From: Vibrio splendidus
GTDB taxonomy: Bacteria > Pseudomonadota > Gammaproteobacteria > Enterobacterales > Vibrionaceae
NCBI RefSeq assembly: GCF_001557875.1
Contig: NZ_LNRF01000002.1
Span: forward strand, 186,001 to 250,000
Direction of reading: 5' to 3'
Length of the DNA: 64,000 bases
Shown here: positions 36,953 to 45,480 of the stretch, piece by piece
How the letters are laid out: every line of letters starts with the position of its first letter
How positions within the stretch are numbered: the first letter of the stretch is position 1
The notes under the pieces: generated by a model
Databases searched by the model: none
What the model was told of the DNA's origin: nothing
The model's input: only the letters and a program-made list of their open reading frames with translations
Position numbers and translations under genes: made by a program

Positions 36953-36968
36953 TGGCACTAACATTGCT
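36953..36968 (+). promoter_or_regulatory. Sigma-54 promoter of the tupABC-mobA-mobB/moeA operon
   Basis: TGGCAC-TAACA-TTGCT is an exact match to TGGCAY-N5-TTGCW with GG and GC 12 nt apart. The predicted start site is near 36980, about 100 nt before the tupA ATG. Confidence 0.75.
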
Positions 36969-37081
36969 TATAAGGTGATGATTTCTAATTACAAAAATTA
37001 GCACTCATGAACATGACCTTCTTTGAGCCCTTTGAAGTTGAAGGCGTGTCATTCATTTATAACAGAATGGACATAATAATA

Positions 37082-37888
37082 ATGAAAGCAATTCCCTTAA
37101 CTATTGCCGCTCTATCTATCGTCAGTTACTCGGCTAGCAGCGCAGAAGACACCACGCACATCAAACTTGCGACAACAACAAGCACGTATCACTCTGGCCT
37201 ACTAGACTACCTATTACCTGAGTTCGAAAAAGACTCTGGTATTAAAGTTGACGTTCTAGCTGCAGGTACGGGTAAATCACTTCGTATGGGTGAGAACGGC
37301 GATGTCGATCTGGTGATGACTCACGCACCAAAAGCAGAAGCGAATTTCGTTGAACAAGGCTATGGCGTTCTACCTCGCAAACTGATGTATAACGACTTTG
37401 TCATCGTTGGCCCACAAAGCGACCCTGCAAAAATTGAATCTCAAAAAGCAGTGGCAGATGTGTTCAAAGCGATCGCGACTAATAACGTGACGTTTGTGTC
37501 TCGTGGCGACGACTCTGGTACTCATAAGAAAGAGATGGGTATTTGGGCGCAAACTAAGATCGAACCAAACTTTGGTGGCTACCGCAGTGTTGGTCAAGGT
37601 ATGGGCCCAACTCTGAACATGGCGTCTGAAATGCAAGGCTACACCATGACAGACCGTGGTACGTGGTTGGCTTACCAAAACAAACTGGATCTTAAAATCC
37701 TTTTCCAAGGTGATAAGAACCTCTTCAACCCTTACCAAGTGATTCTCGTTAACCCTGAGCGCTACCCAAGCATTAACTACCAAGCAGCGAAAGTATTCAG
37801 TGATTGGTTGGTTAACCCTAAAGGTCAGAAACTGATTAACGACTTTAAACTGCACGGCAAACAACTGTTTGTTGCAAGCGCAGAATAG
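37082..37888 (+). CDS. tupA: Tungstate-binding periplasmic protein TupA
   Basis: 268 residues from the ATG at 37082, which opens a signal peptide (MKAIPLTIAALSI, cleavage near SSAED). The mature start has the TTTST oxyanion motif (LATTTSTYHSGLLDYLLP), typical of TupA; later SRGDDSGTHKKE and MADR-like MTDRGTWLAY complete the pocket. This distinguishes TupA from molybdate-binding ModA. It captures tungstate in the periplasm for TupBC. The gap to tupB is 190 nt. Confidence 0.92.
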   Translation: MKAIPLTIAALSIVSYSASSAEDTTHIKLATTTSTYHSGLLDYLLPEFEKDSGIKVDVLAAGTGKSLRMGENGDVDLVMTHAPKAEANFVEQGYGVLPRKLMYNDFVIVGPQSDPAKIESQKAVADVFKAIATNNVTFVSRGDDSGTHKKEMGIWAQTKIEPNFGGYRSVGQGMGPTLNMASEMQGYTMTDRGTWLAYQNKLDLKILFQGDKNLFNPYQVILVNPERYPSINYQAAKVFSDWLVNPKGQKLINDFKLHGKQLFVASAE

Positions 37889-38078
37889 TTTGTAGTAAGT
37901 AAAGCGTAGCGTTGAAGATGTCGTCAAAACCAACAAACACTACACTTAACTAAATTCAGTTAATGAGCACGCTTAAAAACAATAGCTGGCCAATACAGGC
38001 TCAAATATATTGTGTCAGCTATGATTAACATCAGTCATTACCGATAAAAACCTATTATCGATTCACACGAGATACTTC

Positions 38079-38777
38079 ATGACCCTATGGCAAACAACGA
38101 TTGATGCAATGAATCTACTGGTGAGTTTTGACCACGAATTGTGGCAGATCGTCGCGGTATCCTTCAGTGTGTCTTTGTCCGCCATCTCATTAGTGATTGT
38201 TCCTGCAATCCTTATGGCTTTCTTATTGGCTTATACCGAGTTCCCCGGAAAGTGGGCTCTGCTTTCGGTGATCAATACCCTGCAAGCGATCCCTACTGTG
38301 GTTATTGGTTTGTTGATGTACATGATGCTTTCTCGCTCTGGCCCGCTAGGTGATTGGCAATTGCTGTTTACCCAGAAGGCGATGATTTTAGGTCAGATGT
38401 TGATCTGTTTCCCTATCCTAGTCGCGATGATGCACGGTGCTCTGCAGGCCAGTGACCGCCGAGCGGTTGAAACTGCGCGCACGCTTGGTGTATCAACCAC
38501 ACGTGTGGCATGTACCTTAATTTGGGAAACGCGCTTCCCTCTTTTAGCAGCAACTATCGCTGCCTTCTCTCGTATCGTCACTGAGGTTGGTTGTTCAATG
38601 ATGGTCGGTGGCAACATTATGGGGATGACAAGAAACATCCCAACAGCTATCGCTATGGAAAGCCACAAAGGCGCATTCGCTCAAGGCGTCGCCCTCGGTA
38701 TGGTGTTATTAGCATTGGCATTAGCCCTTAACTTTTTCCTTTCCAGTGTGAGAGGAAAAGGCTATCTAAGAACTTAG
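38079..38777 (+). CDS. tupB: Tungstate ABC transporter permease TupB
   Basis: 232 residues with five or six hydrophobic helices and an EAA-type loop (RRAVETARTLGVSTTRVACTLI, ends RRAVETARTLG). MQAIPTVVIGLL-like LQAIPTVVIGLLMYMML is typical of TupB. It is the inner-membrane channel for tungstate. tupC begins 10 nt downstream. Confidence 0.92.
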   Translation: MTLWQTTIDAMNLLVSFDHELWQIVAVSFSVSLSAISLVIVPAILMAFLLAYTEFPGKWALLSVINTLQAIPTVVIGLLMYMMLSRSGPLGDWQLLFTQKAMILGQMLICFPILVAMMHGALQASDRRAVETARTLGVSTTRVACTLIWETRFPLLAATIAAFSRIVTEVGCSMMVGGNIMGMTRNIPTAIAMESHKGAFAQGVALGMVLLALALALNFFLSSVRGKGYLRT

Positions 38778-38787
38778 GAACGCTGTC

Positions 38788-39507
38788 ATGAGTATAAAAA
38801 TAACAACGCAGCAAATTTCAATGCGCTACAAAGAGCGTGTTTTGTTCCATATTCCCGAATTGTCGATCGGCCCCAACGATGCCATTTATCTCAAAGGAGA
38901 TAATGGTGTGGGTAAAACGACCCTACTTAAAATATTGTCTGGATTGATTCAGCCAAGCTCTGGCCGCATTCAGTCTCCGACACAAAGCTGGCAGCAGATC
39001 TTATTCCCTAGGCTCAAGTTCAAAGACATTATCTACCTGCATCAAACCCCCTATCTTTTTGATGGCTCGGTGTACCAAAATGTCGCTTATGGCATTCGCT
39101 TTAACAAAGAGAGCCAAAAAGATAAGCGAGCTCAAATAATTAATGCATTGAGAATGGTAGGTTTAGAAACCCTGGCAGATGAGCACATCTCTGTGTTGTC
39201 TGGGGGGGAGCGTCAACGCGTAGCAATGGCTCGAGCTTGGATTCTTAAGCCTTCAATCTTGCTTATGGATGAACCAAGTGCTTCTTTAGACAAAGAATCT
39301 ATTGAAAGATTGGTGATTATGGCCGAAGATCTTCTTCAGAGAGGCGCGAGTTTAGTCATCACCAGTCACCAAACTAACGCGTTAACCGATTTATGTAAGA
39401 AGCAGTGGTGGATTAAAGACAATACTTTGACCGAATCCCCGCTTCTGCAAGTTATTCAGAAAGATAAAGCACAAGAGAATATTTATGCTGCTTCCAACGC
39501 AAACTAG
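38788..39507 (+). CDS. tupC: Tungstate ABC transporter ATP-binding protein TupC
   Basis: 239 residues with Walker [10 protein letters not shown] (about 34-42), the signature LSGGERQRV and Walker [12 protein letters not shown]. It powers tungstate uptake with TupB. It overlaps mobA by 23 nt, binding metal uptake directly to cofactor assembly. Confidence 0.92.
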   Translation: MSIKITTQQISMRYKERVLFHIPELSIGPNDAIYLKGDNGVGKTTLLKILSGLIQPSSGRIQSPTQSWQQILFPRLKFKDIIYLHQTPYLFDGSVYQNVAYGIRFNKESQKDKRAQIINALRMVGLETLADEHISVLSGGERQRVAMARAWILKPSILLMDEPSASLDKESIERLVIMAEDLLQRGASLVITSHQTNALTDLCKKQWWIKDNTLTESPLLQVIQKDKAQENIYAASNAN

Positions 39508-40069
39508 TTGGGTTATTTTGGCTGGCGGACAGGCCAGCCGTATGGGCGGAAAAGATAAAGGACTCGTTGAGCTCAACGGTTCTCCGCTTATTCAATATGT
39601 TATAAACAAGCTGTCACAACAAGATGTCAGCATCACCATTAATGCCAACCGTAACTTAGACAGTTACCAAGCATTTGCTCCGGTTGTCTCCGATTCTTTC
39701 CCTGACTATCCAGGTCCATTGGGCGGTATTCATGCTGGCCTTAAAAACGCGAGCACAGACTGGGTCGGCTTTGTCCCTTGCGACAGCCCACAAATCAGTG
39801 ACGACCTTGTTGAGCGTTTTTGTTCTGCAGTTAAAGAAGACAGTGACATTCTTGTCGCACATGATGGCGAATTTAAGCAACCTGTATTCACCCTATTCCA
39901 CAAACGTGTTCTGCCAAAGCTAGAAGCGTTTTTGGAACGTGGTGATCGTAAAATCATCTTGCTATACAAAGAATGTGTTACCGAATACGTTGATTTCAGC
40001 GATTCTCCTAACTGCTTTGTTAATCTGAACACGCCAGAAGAACTCACCCAATTCGGAACGCTTCAATAA
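39485..40069 (+). CDS. mobA: Molybdenum cofactor guanylyltransferase MobA
   Basis: 194 residues. The nucleotide-binding loop [16 protein letters not shown] is near residues 12-27, with [11 protein letters not shown] and VPCDSPQI further on, as in E. coli MobA (194 residues). It transfers GMP to molybdopterin to make the bis-MGD form that FdhA uses. The start lies within tupC and the last base is shared with the mobB-moeA gene. Confidence 0.93.
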   Translation: MLLPTQTSWVILAGGQASRMGGKDKGLVELNGSPLIQYVINKLSQQDVSITINANRNLDSYQAFAPVVSDSFPDYPGPLGGIHAGLKNASTDWVGFVPCDSPQISDDLVERFCSAVKEDSDILVAHDGEFKQPVFTLFHKRVLPKLEAFLERGDRKIILLYKECVTEYVDFSDSPNCFVNLNTPEELTQFGTLQ

Positions 40070-41886
40070 TGAAAGATTCTAAACAACGCCCTAACCTTCC
40101 TCTATTGGGCTTTGCAGCTTATAGCGGTACAGGCAAAACAACGGTACTTGAAGCTCTGCTTCCGTTATTGAGTGAATCGGGTTTAAAAGTTGGTGTGTTA
40201 AAACATGCTCACCACGATTTTGATGTCGATAAGCCGGGTAAAGACAGCTACCGCTTACGTAAAGCGGGCGCGAATCAAATGTTGATCGCTTCGCGTAACC
40301 GTCACGTGATGATGACAGAAACGCCAGAAGCCGAAGCCGATTTTGATTACCTTCTGACACGTTTCGATACCAACACGCTTGATCTGATTTTGGTTGAAGG
40401 CTGCAAGAACATTGCTTTCCCTAAAATTGAATTGCACAGAGATGAAGTCGGTAAACCTTGGTTATACCCGAACGATGACAACATTATTGCCATTGCTGCA
40501 GACAGCCAAGTGGGATCCGAACTGCCACAAATGGCGATCAGTGACTTAGAAGCGATTCGTGATTTCATCATCGAATATGCTCAATCATTCGACCCTTCTT
40601 CGCAAACAAGCAAAACAGCGTCGTGTTCGTCTTCAAAAGACAACACGCCCGCAGTGTGTTGTGATTCGTTCTCTCCTGCTGGTTTAACCGTTACTCAAGG
40701 CCAACAAAAGATTGTTGATAGCATTGACGCGCTCGATCTCACAGAGAGTGTTGAACTATTGCAGGGCTACGGTCGTGTTTTGGCTGAAGATATAATCTCG
40801 CCAATCAATGTGCCTCAAAACACCAACTCAGCAATGGACGGCTACGCAATTCGTAGTGAAGATTTAGAACTGGATAGTTACCAACTGGTTGCTGAAGTTA
40901 TGGCTGGTCACAGCTACGAGCAAACTGTTCAACAAGGTGAAGCCGTTAAGATCATGACGGGTGCACCAATGCCTGAAGGTGTTGATGTGGTTGTGATGCG
41001 TGAGCAAGCCGTTCAAGAAGGCGACACAGTTAGCTTCCCAGACGCTAAAATCTCCGTAGGACAAAATGTCCGTATGGCTGGTGAAGATTTAGAAATCGGC
41101 CAACCTGTCTTTACACGTGGCACACGCATCGAAGCGCCAGAAATGGGCATGATGGCGTCGTTAGGTTTTGGTACCTGCCCTGTTCTGCGTAAAGTGAAAG
41201 TGGGTGTGTTCTCTACGGGTGACGAAGTTCAAGCGCCGGGTAGCGAGCAAAAACCAAACTCTATCTATGACTCAAATCGTTTTACTATTATCGGCATGCT
41301 TCAAAAGCTTGGCTGTGACATCGTCGATTACGGCATCATTGAAGATGACGAACAAAAGATGATGGATGTGCTGCACTCTGCGTCGCTTGAAACTGATATG
41401 GTGCTGACTTCTGGTGGTGTGTCTGTTGGTGATGCGGATTACATCAAGCTTGCGTTAGATAAGCTGGGAGAAATTAACTTCTGGCGTATCAACATGCGTC
41501 CAGGTCGCCCACTGGCTTACGGTAAAATTGAAAACAAACCGTTCTTTGGTTTGCCGGGTAACCCAGTTGCTGTGATGGTGTCGTTTATTAACTTTGTTGA
41601 GCCTGCGATCCGCAAGCTTCAAGGTCAAACGAACTGGACGCCAGTGAAAGCAAATGCGGTAGCGACTGAACAACTGCGCTCACGCCAAGGTCGTACTGAG
41701 TTCAGCCGTGGTGTGTTCTCAATGAGCGAATCAGGCGTACTTGAAGTGAAAACAACCGGTAAGCAAGGTTCAGGTATTTTACGTTCAATGAGCGAAGCTA
41801 ATTGCTTAATCGAAATCTCGCCAGCGGTTGATACGGTGAAAGTTGGCGAAACAGTGACGATCATTCCGCTACAAGGTCGCGTTTGA
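40069..41886 (+). CDS. moeA: MobB-MoeA fusion protein
   Basis: 605 residues joining two cofactor enzymes. Residues 1-172 are MobB, a GTP-binding adaptor for MobA, with Walker A AAYSGTGKTT at 16-25. A Ser/Cys-rich linker (about 173-203) leads to a full MoeA (about 204-605) with NSAMDGYAIR, MTGAPMPEG, SGGVSVGDADY and GLPGNPVAVM. MoeA inserts metal into adenylated molybdopterin. Here it would load Mo or W just after uptake by TupABC. The fusion is uninterrupted in the sequence; no stop or frameshift lies between the parts. Confidence 0.92.
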   Translation: MKDSKQRPNLPLLGFAAYSGTGKTTVLEALLPLLSESGLKVGVLKHAHHDFDVDKPGKDSYRLRKAGANQMLIASRNRHVMMTETPEAEADFDYLLTRFDTNTLDLILVEGCKNIAFPKIELHRDEVGKPWLYPNDDNIIAIAADSQVGSELPQMAISDLEAIRDFIIEYAQSFDPSSQTSKTASCSSSKDNTPAVCCDSFSPAGLTVTQGQQKIVDSIDALDLTESVELLQGYGRVLAEDIISPINVPQNTNSAMDGYAIRSEDLELDSYQLVAEVMAGHSYEQTVQQGEAVKIMTGAPMPEGVDVVVMREQAVQEGDTVSFPDAKISVGQNVRMAGEDLEIGQPVFTRGTRIEAPEMGMMASLGFGTCPVLRKVKVGVFSTGDEVQAPGSEQKPNSIYDSNRFTIIGMLQKLGCDIVDYGIIEDDEQKMMDVLHSASLETDMVLTSGGVSVGDADYIKLALDKLGEINFWRINMRPGRPLAYGKIENKPFFGLPGNPVAVMVSFINFVEPAIRKLQGQTNWTPVKANAVATEQLRSRQGRTEFSRGVFSMSESGVLEVKTTGKQGSGILRSMSEANCLIEISPAVDTVKVGETVTIIPLQGRV

Positions 41887-41961
41887 TTCAAAACTCAAAC
41901 ACCTAAATTGACTTGGCCGCTTTTTAATTGACTGAGAAGCTCTTTGCCAAAACATAGATGA

Positions 41962-42007
41962 AGCCCCTTCTATCGAGCTTTCGATGTTATGGGGCTTTCT
42001 TTTCTGT
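41962..42007 (+). terminator. Terminator of the tup-mob-moe operon
   Basis: AAGCCCC (41962-41968) pairs with GGGGCTT (41992-41998), with an inner ATCGA/TCGAT helix, then a T-rich tail. It is 75 nt past the mobB-moeA stop. Confidence 0.75.
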
Positions 42008-42168
42008 TCGTTTTGTAAAAGACAACCTGTTCGTTCCTTAAAAGACGAAAAGCTTAAATAGCGATAAGCCTGAAGAACGTTAATCTTAAGATTTTTTATC
42101 ATAACCTTGAGCCACGTACTGTTTTTATGTAGAGTGCGCGCAAAGTAATAATTCTATTGGAGAGCACC

Positions 42169-42435
42169 ATGGCTCGTACCATTCTGTACACTTACAAAGA
42201 CGAAGACAAAGAGTTACTGTTTTCGAAACAAGAACACCGCACGATCCAAGAAGCTGTAGCTGCAGCCGAAGGTATCGACATCACTGAGTACCTAAAAACT
42301 GAGCAACAGCTTGAGTTTATTTCTGATACTAAAGCAGTTCGTAACTACCAAGATAACTATTTCCGCAAGCTTGGCTTCACTAAGCTTACGTTGAAGCAAA
42401 AAGACAACCTTGGTGTTGGTAAAAAGAAGAAGTAA
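42169..42435 (+). CDS. DUF2960 family small protein
   Basis: 88 residues from the ATG at 42169, with TTGGAGAGCACC as ribosome-binding site; a TTG-type start four codons earlier is rejected. The sequence MARTILYTYKDEDKELLFSK and the Lys-rich end LGVGKKKK match the DUF2960 proteins of Vibrio and relatives. It has no signal peptide or membrane helix. Function is unknown. It has its own promoter region and a terminator. Confidence 0.8.
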   Translation: MARTILYTYKDEDKELLFSKQEHRTIQEAVAAAEGIDITEYLKTEQQLEFISDTKAVRNYQDNYFRKLGFTKLTLKQKDNLGVGKKKK

Positions 42436-42535
42436 GCCCTCTGGCTTCTTTTTCTCGATCTGTAGTTTCTAGCTTTTCGTTTGCACTTGAGAGCTAAGAA
42501 TTAAGAGCTAAAGAAACGGAAACACCGAACAATAA

Positions 42536-42573
42536 AAAATGCCGCAACCTCTTTTGAGATTGCGGCATTTTTA
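42536..42573. terminator. Bidirectional terminator between DUF2960 and nagK
   Basis: AAAAATGCCGCAA (42536-42548) pairs with TTGCGGCATTTTT starting at 42560, giving a 13-bp stem with T-runs on both strands. Confidence 0.85.
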
Positions 42574-42622
42574 TTTATGCTTTTAACTATCTAACCTTCA
42601 TTAGCTTAACGGTAAGTAATGA

Positions 42623-43531
42623 TTACTTAATGTTAAGGAATGCTGCCCCACGAACGCCGCCTGAATCACCGTGCTTCGCTTTGATGATCTTTGGACATTT
42701 CGCTACAGACAATAGGTATTTAGGAACACGCTTTGGCATCTCTTCGTAGATAAGTTCGAAGTTTGAAAGTCCACCACCCAGAGCTACAACATGCGGGTCA
42801 AGTGCCGTAAATAGGTTTGCGAAACAGATAGCCAATAGCTCCATGAAACGGTCAACGTGCTCAGCTGCTTTTGCTTCACCTTCGTTGTACGCTTGGATGA
42901 TTTCAATCGCTTTCTTTTTCTCACCGAAGTAGTGCTCATAAATCAGTTCAAAGCCGCGACCAGATAGGTAGCTGTCTAAACAACCTTTCTTACCACAACC
43001 ACAACCCAATAGCGGTGCGTTGTCGCCAAGGTGGAACCATGCATCAATAGGAAGACGCATATGGCCGAGCTCGCCAGCAACGTGGTTACGTCCTGAGAAT
43101 ACTTTGCCATCAAAAACCAAACCACCACCAAAACCAGTACCTAAAATTAGTCCCGCTACTGATGGTTCATCTTTCAATTCATCATCCCACGCTTCAGACA
43201 GCGCAAAACAGTTAGCATCGTTCTCGATTTTAACACTACGACCAATCAGTGCTTCTAAGTCTTTGCGTAATGGCTTACCTGTTGAAGCCGGTACGTTAAC
43301 AACAAGCATAGTGCCGTCGTCCGCATCTTCCATACCAGGAAGACCAAGGCCAATTTTGCCTTCGCAAGAGAATTCGCTATCGTATTTTTTTACCAAACCG
43401 GCAATCGTATCAAGTAGCAGTTGATAATCTTCAGTAGGCGTTGGTACGCGTTCGGTTGCTACTCGCTCAAGTTTTTCATTGAACGCACCAAACTCAATTT
43501 TTGTGCCGCCAACATCAAAGCCGTAATACAT
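42623..43531 (-). CDS. nagK: N-acetylglucosamine kinase, ROK family
   Basis: 302 residues. The phosphate-binding motif [10 protein letters not shown] is at the N-terminus. The ROK zinc motif [18 protein letters not shown] and the preceding [11 protein letters not shown] (sugar-binding Glu/His) fit Nag[10 protein letters not shown] is the nucleotide site. It phosphorylates GlcNAc recovered from cell wall or chitin. A clear GGAGAG precedes the ATG at 43531. NagK is favoured over other ROK sugar kinases by length and the GHMRLP motif. Confidence 0.88.
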   Translation of the reverse strand: MYYGFDVGGTKIEFGAFNEKLERVATERVPTPTEDYQLLLDTIAGLVKKYDSEFSCEGKIGLGLPGMEDADDGTMLVVNVPASTGKPLRKDLEALIGRSVKIENDANCFALSEAWDDELKDEPSVAGLILGTGFGGGLVFDGKVFSGRNHVAGELGHMRLPIDAWFHLGDNAPLLGCGCGKKGCLDSYLSGRGFELIYEHYFGEKKKAIEIIQAYNEGEAKAAEHVDRFMELLAICFANLFTALDPHVVALGGGLSNFELIYEEMPKRVPKYLLSVAKCPKIIKAKHGDSGGVRGAAFLNIK

Positions 43532-43694
43532 GAAATCTCTCCAATTTTTCCCTAAATTCGGGCAAATAAATTTTTTAAATTAAACAACTAGGAAGCATTA
43601 TCCATAACACTCCCCCTACAAACCGTGATAGATAACAAACTTATCTCGTGTTCGAATCTGTTTGAACAACAAGTCAGCACAAAGCGGTTAAAGG

Positions 43695-44435
43695 TTAGAG
43701 TGACGTCTCACTTTTAGTATGCTCTATGAAAGCATTCAGGCTTGGTTTGGTTGGATCCGATTTATAACGTGTCTTACTCAACATGTAGCTTTCACGAAAT
43801 GCTTCAAACCATAGCTGTAAAGTCTTAGCGCCCTGCTCTTCACCGGCTTGTTTCAAAACTAAGCTCGCGACTTCGGCCGTTGATAGATGTTGTTCGTTGT
43901 CTGACTTACGCATCATGTATTGAGAAACCGATTCCGGTTCAATCGACAACACCGGTAAATCTTGCAGATACTCTGAACGACGGAAGATACGTCGTGCTTC
44001 GCGCCAACTGCCATCAATGAAAATCAGCAACAGTGTTTTGTTTGGGTCGCGCATTTTTGGCAGATCTTGAACTACGCGCGTTTTGTCGTCGGTATAGTCT
44101 TCAGGGAATACGATCACAGGTTGGTATTTTTCATCTTTGAGGACATCCAACATCTCTTGATTTGGCTCAGTACGATGCCAAAGGTAGGCGTAACTGTCTT
44201 TAACCGTATCAACAATCAAACGACCAGTGTTACTTGGCTTTAAGATTTCGTTGTCTGACAAGATCAACATAGTCGCGACGTTCGTATCAACGTTAGGTTG
44301 ATGTTCACAGATACAGCTGTCTTGTTTGATTTTACAGAATTCACATCGCACGACTTTACACCCGCGCGCATTAAACGGTTTGGTAGCAATGGACAAACGA
44401 TGTTGATATAAACGGTGAAAAGCGTGGATTCTCAT
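43695..44435 (-). CDS. tapT: DTW-domain tRNA-uridine aminocarboxypropyltransferase (TapT-like)
   Basis: 246 residues from the ATG at 44435. A Cys cluster CEFCKIKQDSCICEH near residue 30, PSNTGRLI, and the catalytic-region DGSWREARRIFRRS are those of E. coli YfiP/TapT (DTW family; the middle residue is Gly-Ser here as in YfiP types). The enzyme makes acp3U at position 47 of some tRNAs using S-adenosylmethionine. It stands alone, divergent from the hydroxylase gene. Confidence 0.8.
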   Translation of the reverse strand: MRIHAFHRLYQHRLSIATKPFNARGCKVVRCEFCKIKQDSCICEHQPNVDTNVATMLILSDNEILKPSNTGRLIVDTVKDSYAYLWHRTEPNQEMLDVLKDEKYQPVIVFPEDYTDDKTRVVQDLPKMRDPNKTLLLIFIDGSWREARRIFRRSEYLQDLPVLSIEPESVSQYMMRKSDNEQHLSTAEVASLVLKQAGEEQGAKTLQLWFEAFRESYMLSKTRYKSDPTKPSLNAFIEHTKSETSL

Positions 44436-44509
44436 GGACAATAACGATAACTCTAGAAAAGTGGCACGATTGTACTTACAGTGTCCTTAGAATGATAGAA
44501 GGAATTCCC

Positions 44510-45313
44510 ATGCAAGACCCATCACTGCTTCGCCTTGTTTGTTTTATTGTCGTTTTTGGATTGTGTGCGCTTTGGGAATACCGTTTCCCGCGTAAAACAC
44601 TGACTCAAAGCAAATGGTTTCGTTGGGGGAATAACTTTGCGTTGGTTGCTTTGAACAGCTTTCTATTAGCCACTCTAATTCCTATTGCAGCATTCCAAGC
44701 GGCGGTTATCGCACAAGAAAACCAATGGGGTCTGTTCAATACCCTGTCACTTCCGAAAGAGCTCACCATTCTGGTCTGCGTATTACTGTTAGATTGCGCC
44801 ATTTACCTGCAGCACTTGGTGTTTCACCGTGTTCCTTGGTTGTGGAAGCTACATCGAGTTCACCATGCAGACCTAGATATCGATGTCACAACCGGAACGC
44901 GCTTTCACCCTATTGAGATGATTCTTTCAATGCTCATCAAAGTGAGTTTGGTAATCGCACTTGGTGTCCCTGTCATTGCGGTCGTGATATTTGAAATTGT
45001 TCTTAATGCGAGTGCGATGTTTAACCACAGTAATGCACGTCTTCCGCTGTGGATGGATAAGCGATTGAGAAAAGTGATTGTGACCCCAGACATGCACCGC
45101 GTTCATCACTCGGTCATTGTGAAAGAAACCCATTCAAACTTTGGCTTCTTTTTATCTGTGTGGGACATCTGGTTTAAGACTTACCGCGCTCAGCCTAAGC
45201 TTGGCCACGATAACGTTCAGATTGGCGTTCCAGAGATTCAAGATGGTAAAGAGCAACGGCTAGATTTAATGTTGCGTCAGCCATTTACTCAATTCCCGAC
45301 GACGAAAAACTAG
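44510..45313 (+). CDS. Fatty acid hydroxylase/sterol desaturase superfamily membrane protein
   Basis: 267 residues from the ATG at 44510, with AAGGAATTCCC upstream. About five hydrophobic segments flank the His clusters HRVPWLWKLHRVHH, GTRFHP, NHSN and MHRVHHS, which form the di-iron site of this superfamily. It would hydroxylate or desaturate a lipid using O2; the substrate cannot be told from sequence. It is followed by a terminator and appears monocistronic. Confidence 0.85.
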   Translation: MQDPSLLRLVCFIVVFGLCALWEYRFPRKTLTQSKWFRWGNNFALVALNSFLLATLIPIAAFQAAVIAQENQWGLFNTLSLPKELTILVCVLLLDCAIYLQHLVFHRVPWLWKLHRVHHADLDIDVTTGTRFHPIEMILSMLIKVSLVIALGVPVIAVVIFEIVLNASAMFNHSNARLPLWMDKRLRKVIVTPDMHRVHHSVIVKETHSNFGFFLSVWDIWFKTYRAQPKLGHDNVQIGVPEIQDGKEQRLDLMLRQPFTQFPTTKN

Positions 45314-45369
45314 GTTCGAATTCAGTTTGGTCTCAAGTTTGTATTGAGATGAACGTATCTTAGAACCAA

Positions 45370-45407
45370 AAACGCCCTTAGATTCATCTGATAATTTAAG
45401 GGCGTTT
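45370..45407. terminator. Terminator after the hydroxylase gene
   Basis: AAACGCCCTTA (45370-45380) pairs with TAAGGGCGTTT (45397-45407), an 11-bp stem. It can serve both the hydroxylase gene and the converging chemoreceptor gene. Confidence 0.7.
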
Positions 45408-45480
45408 GTGTATCGATAGTCGTTATAAGTGTAGTTAGTGCTTAAACTCTTTAGCACACTAGCTTAAATCTCACGCTCGT

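Noticed and set aside
41062..41074. Perfect GGACAAAATGTCC palindrome inside the moeA part of the fusion gene
   Set aside because: It matches the regulon motif but encodes the conserved G-Q-N-V-R segment of MoeA and lies deep in coding sequence without a sigma-54 promoter, so it is probably chance.
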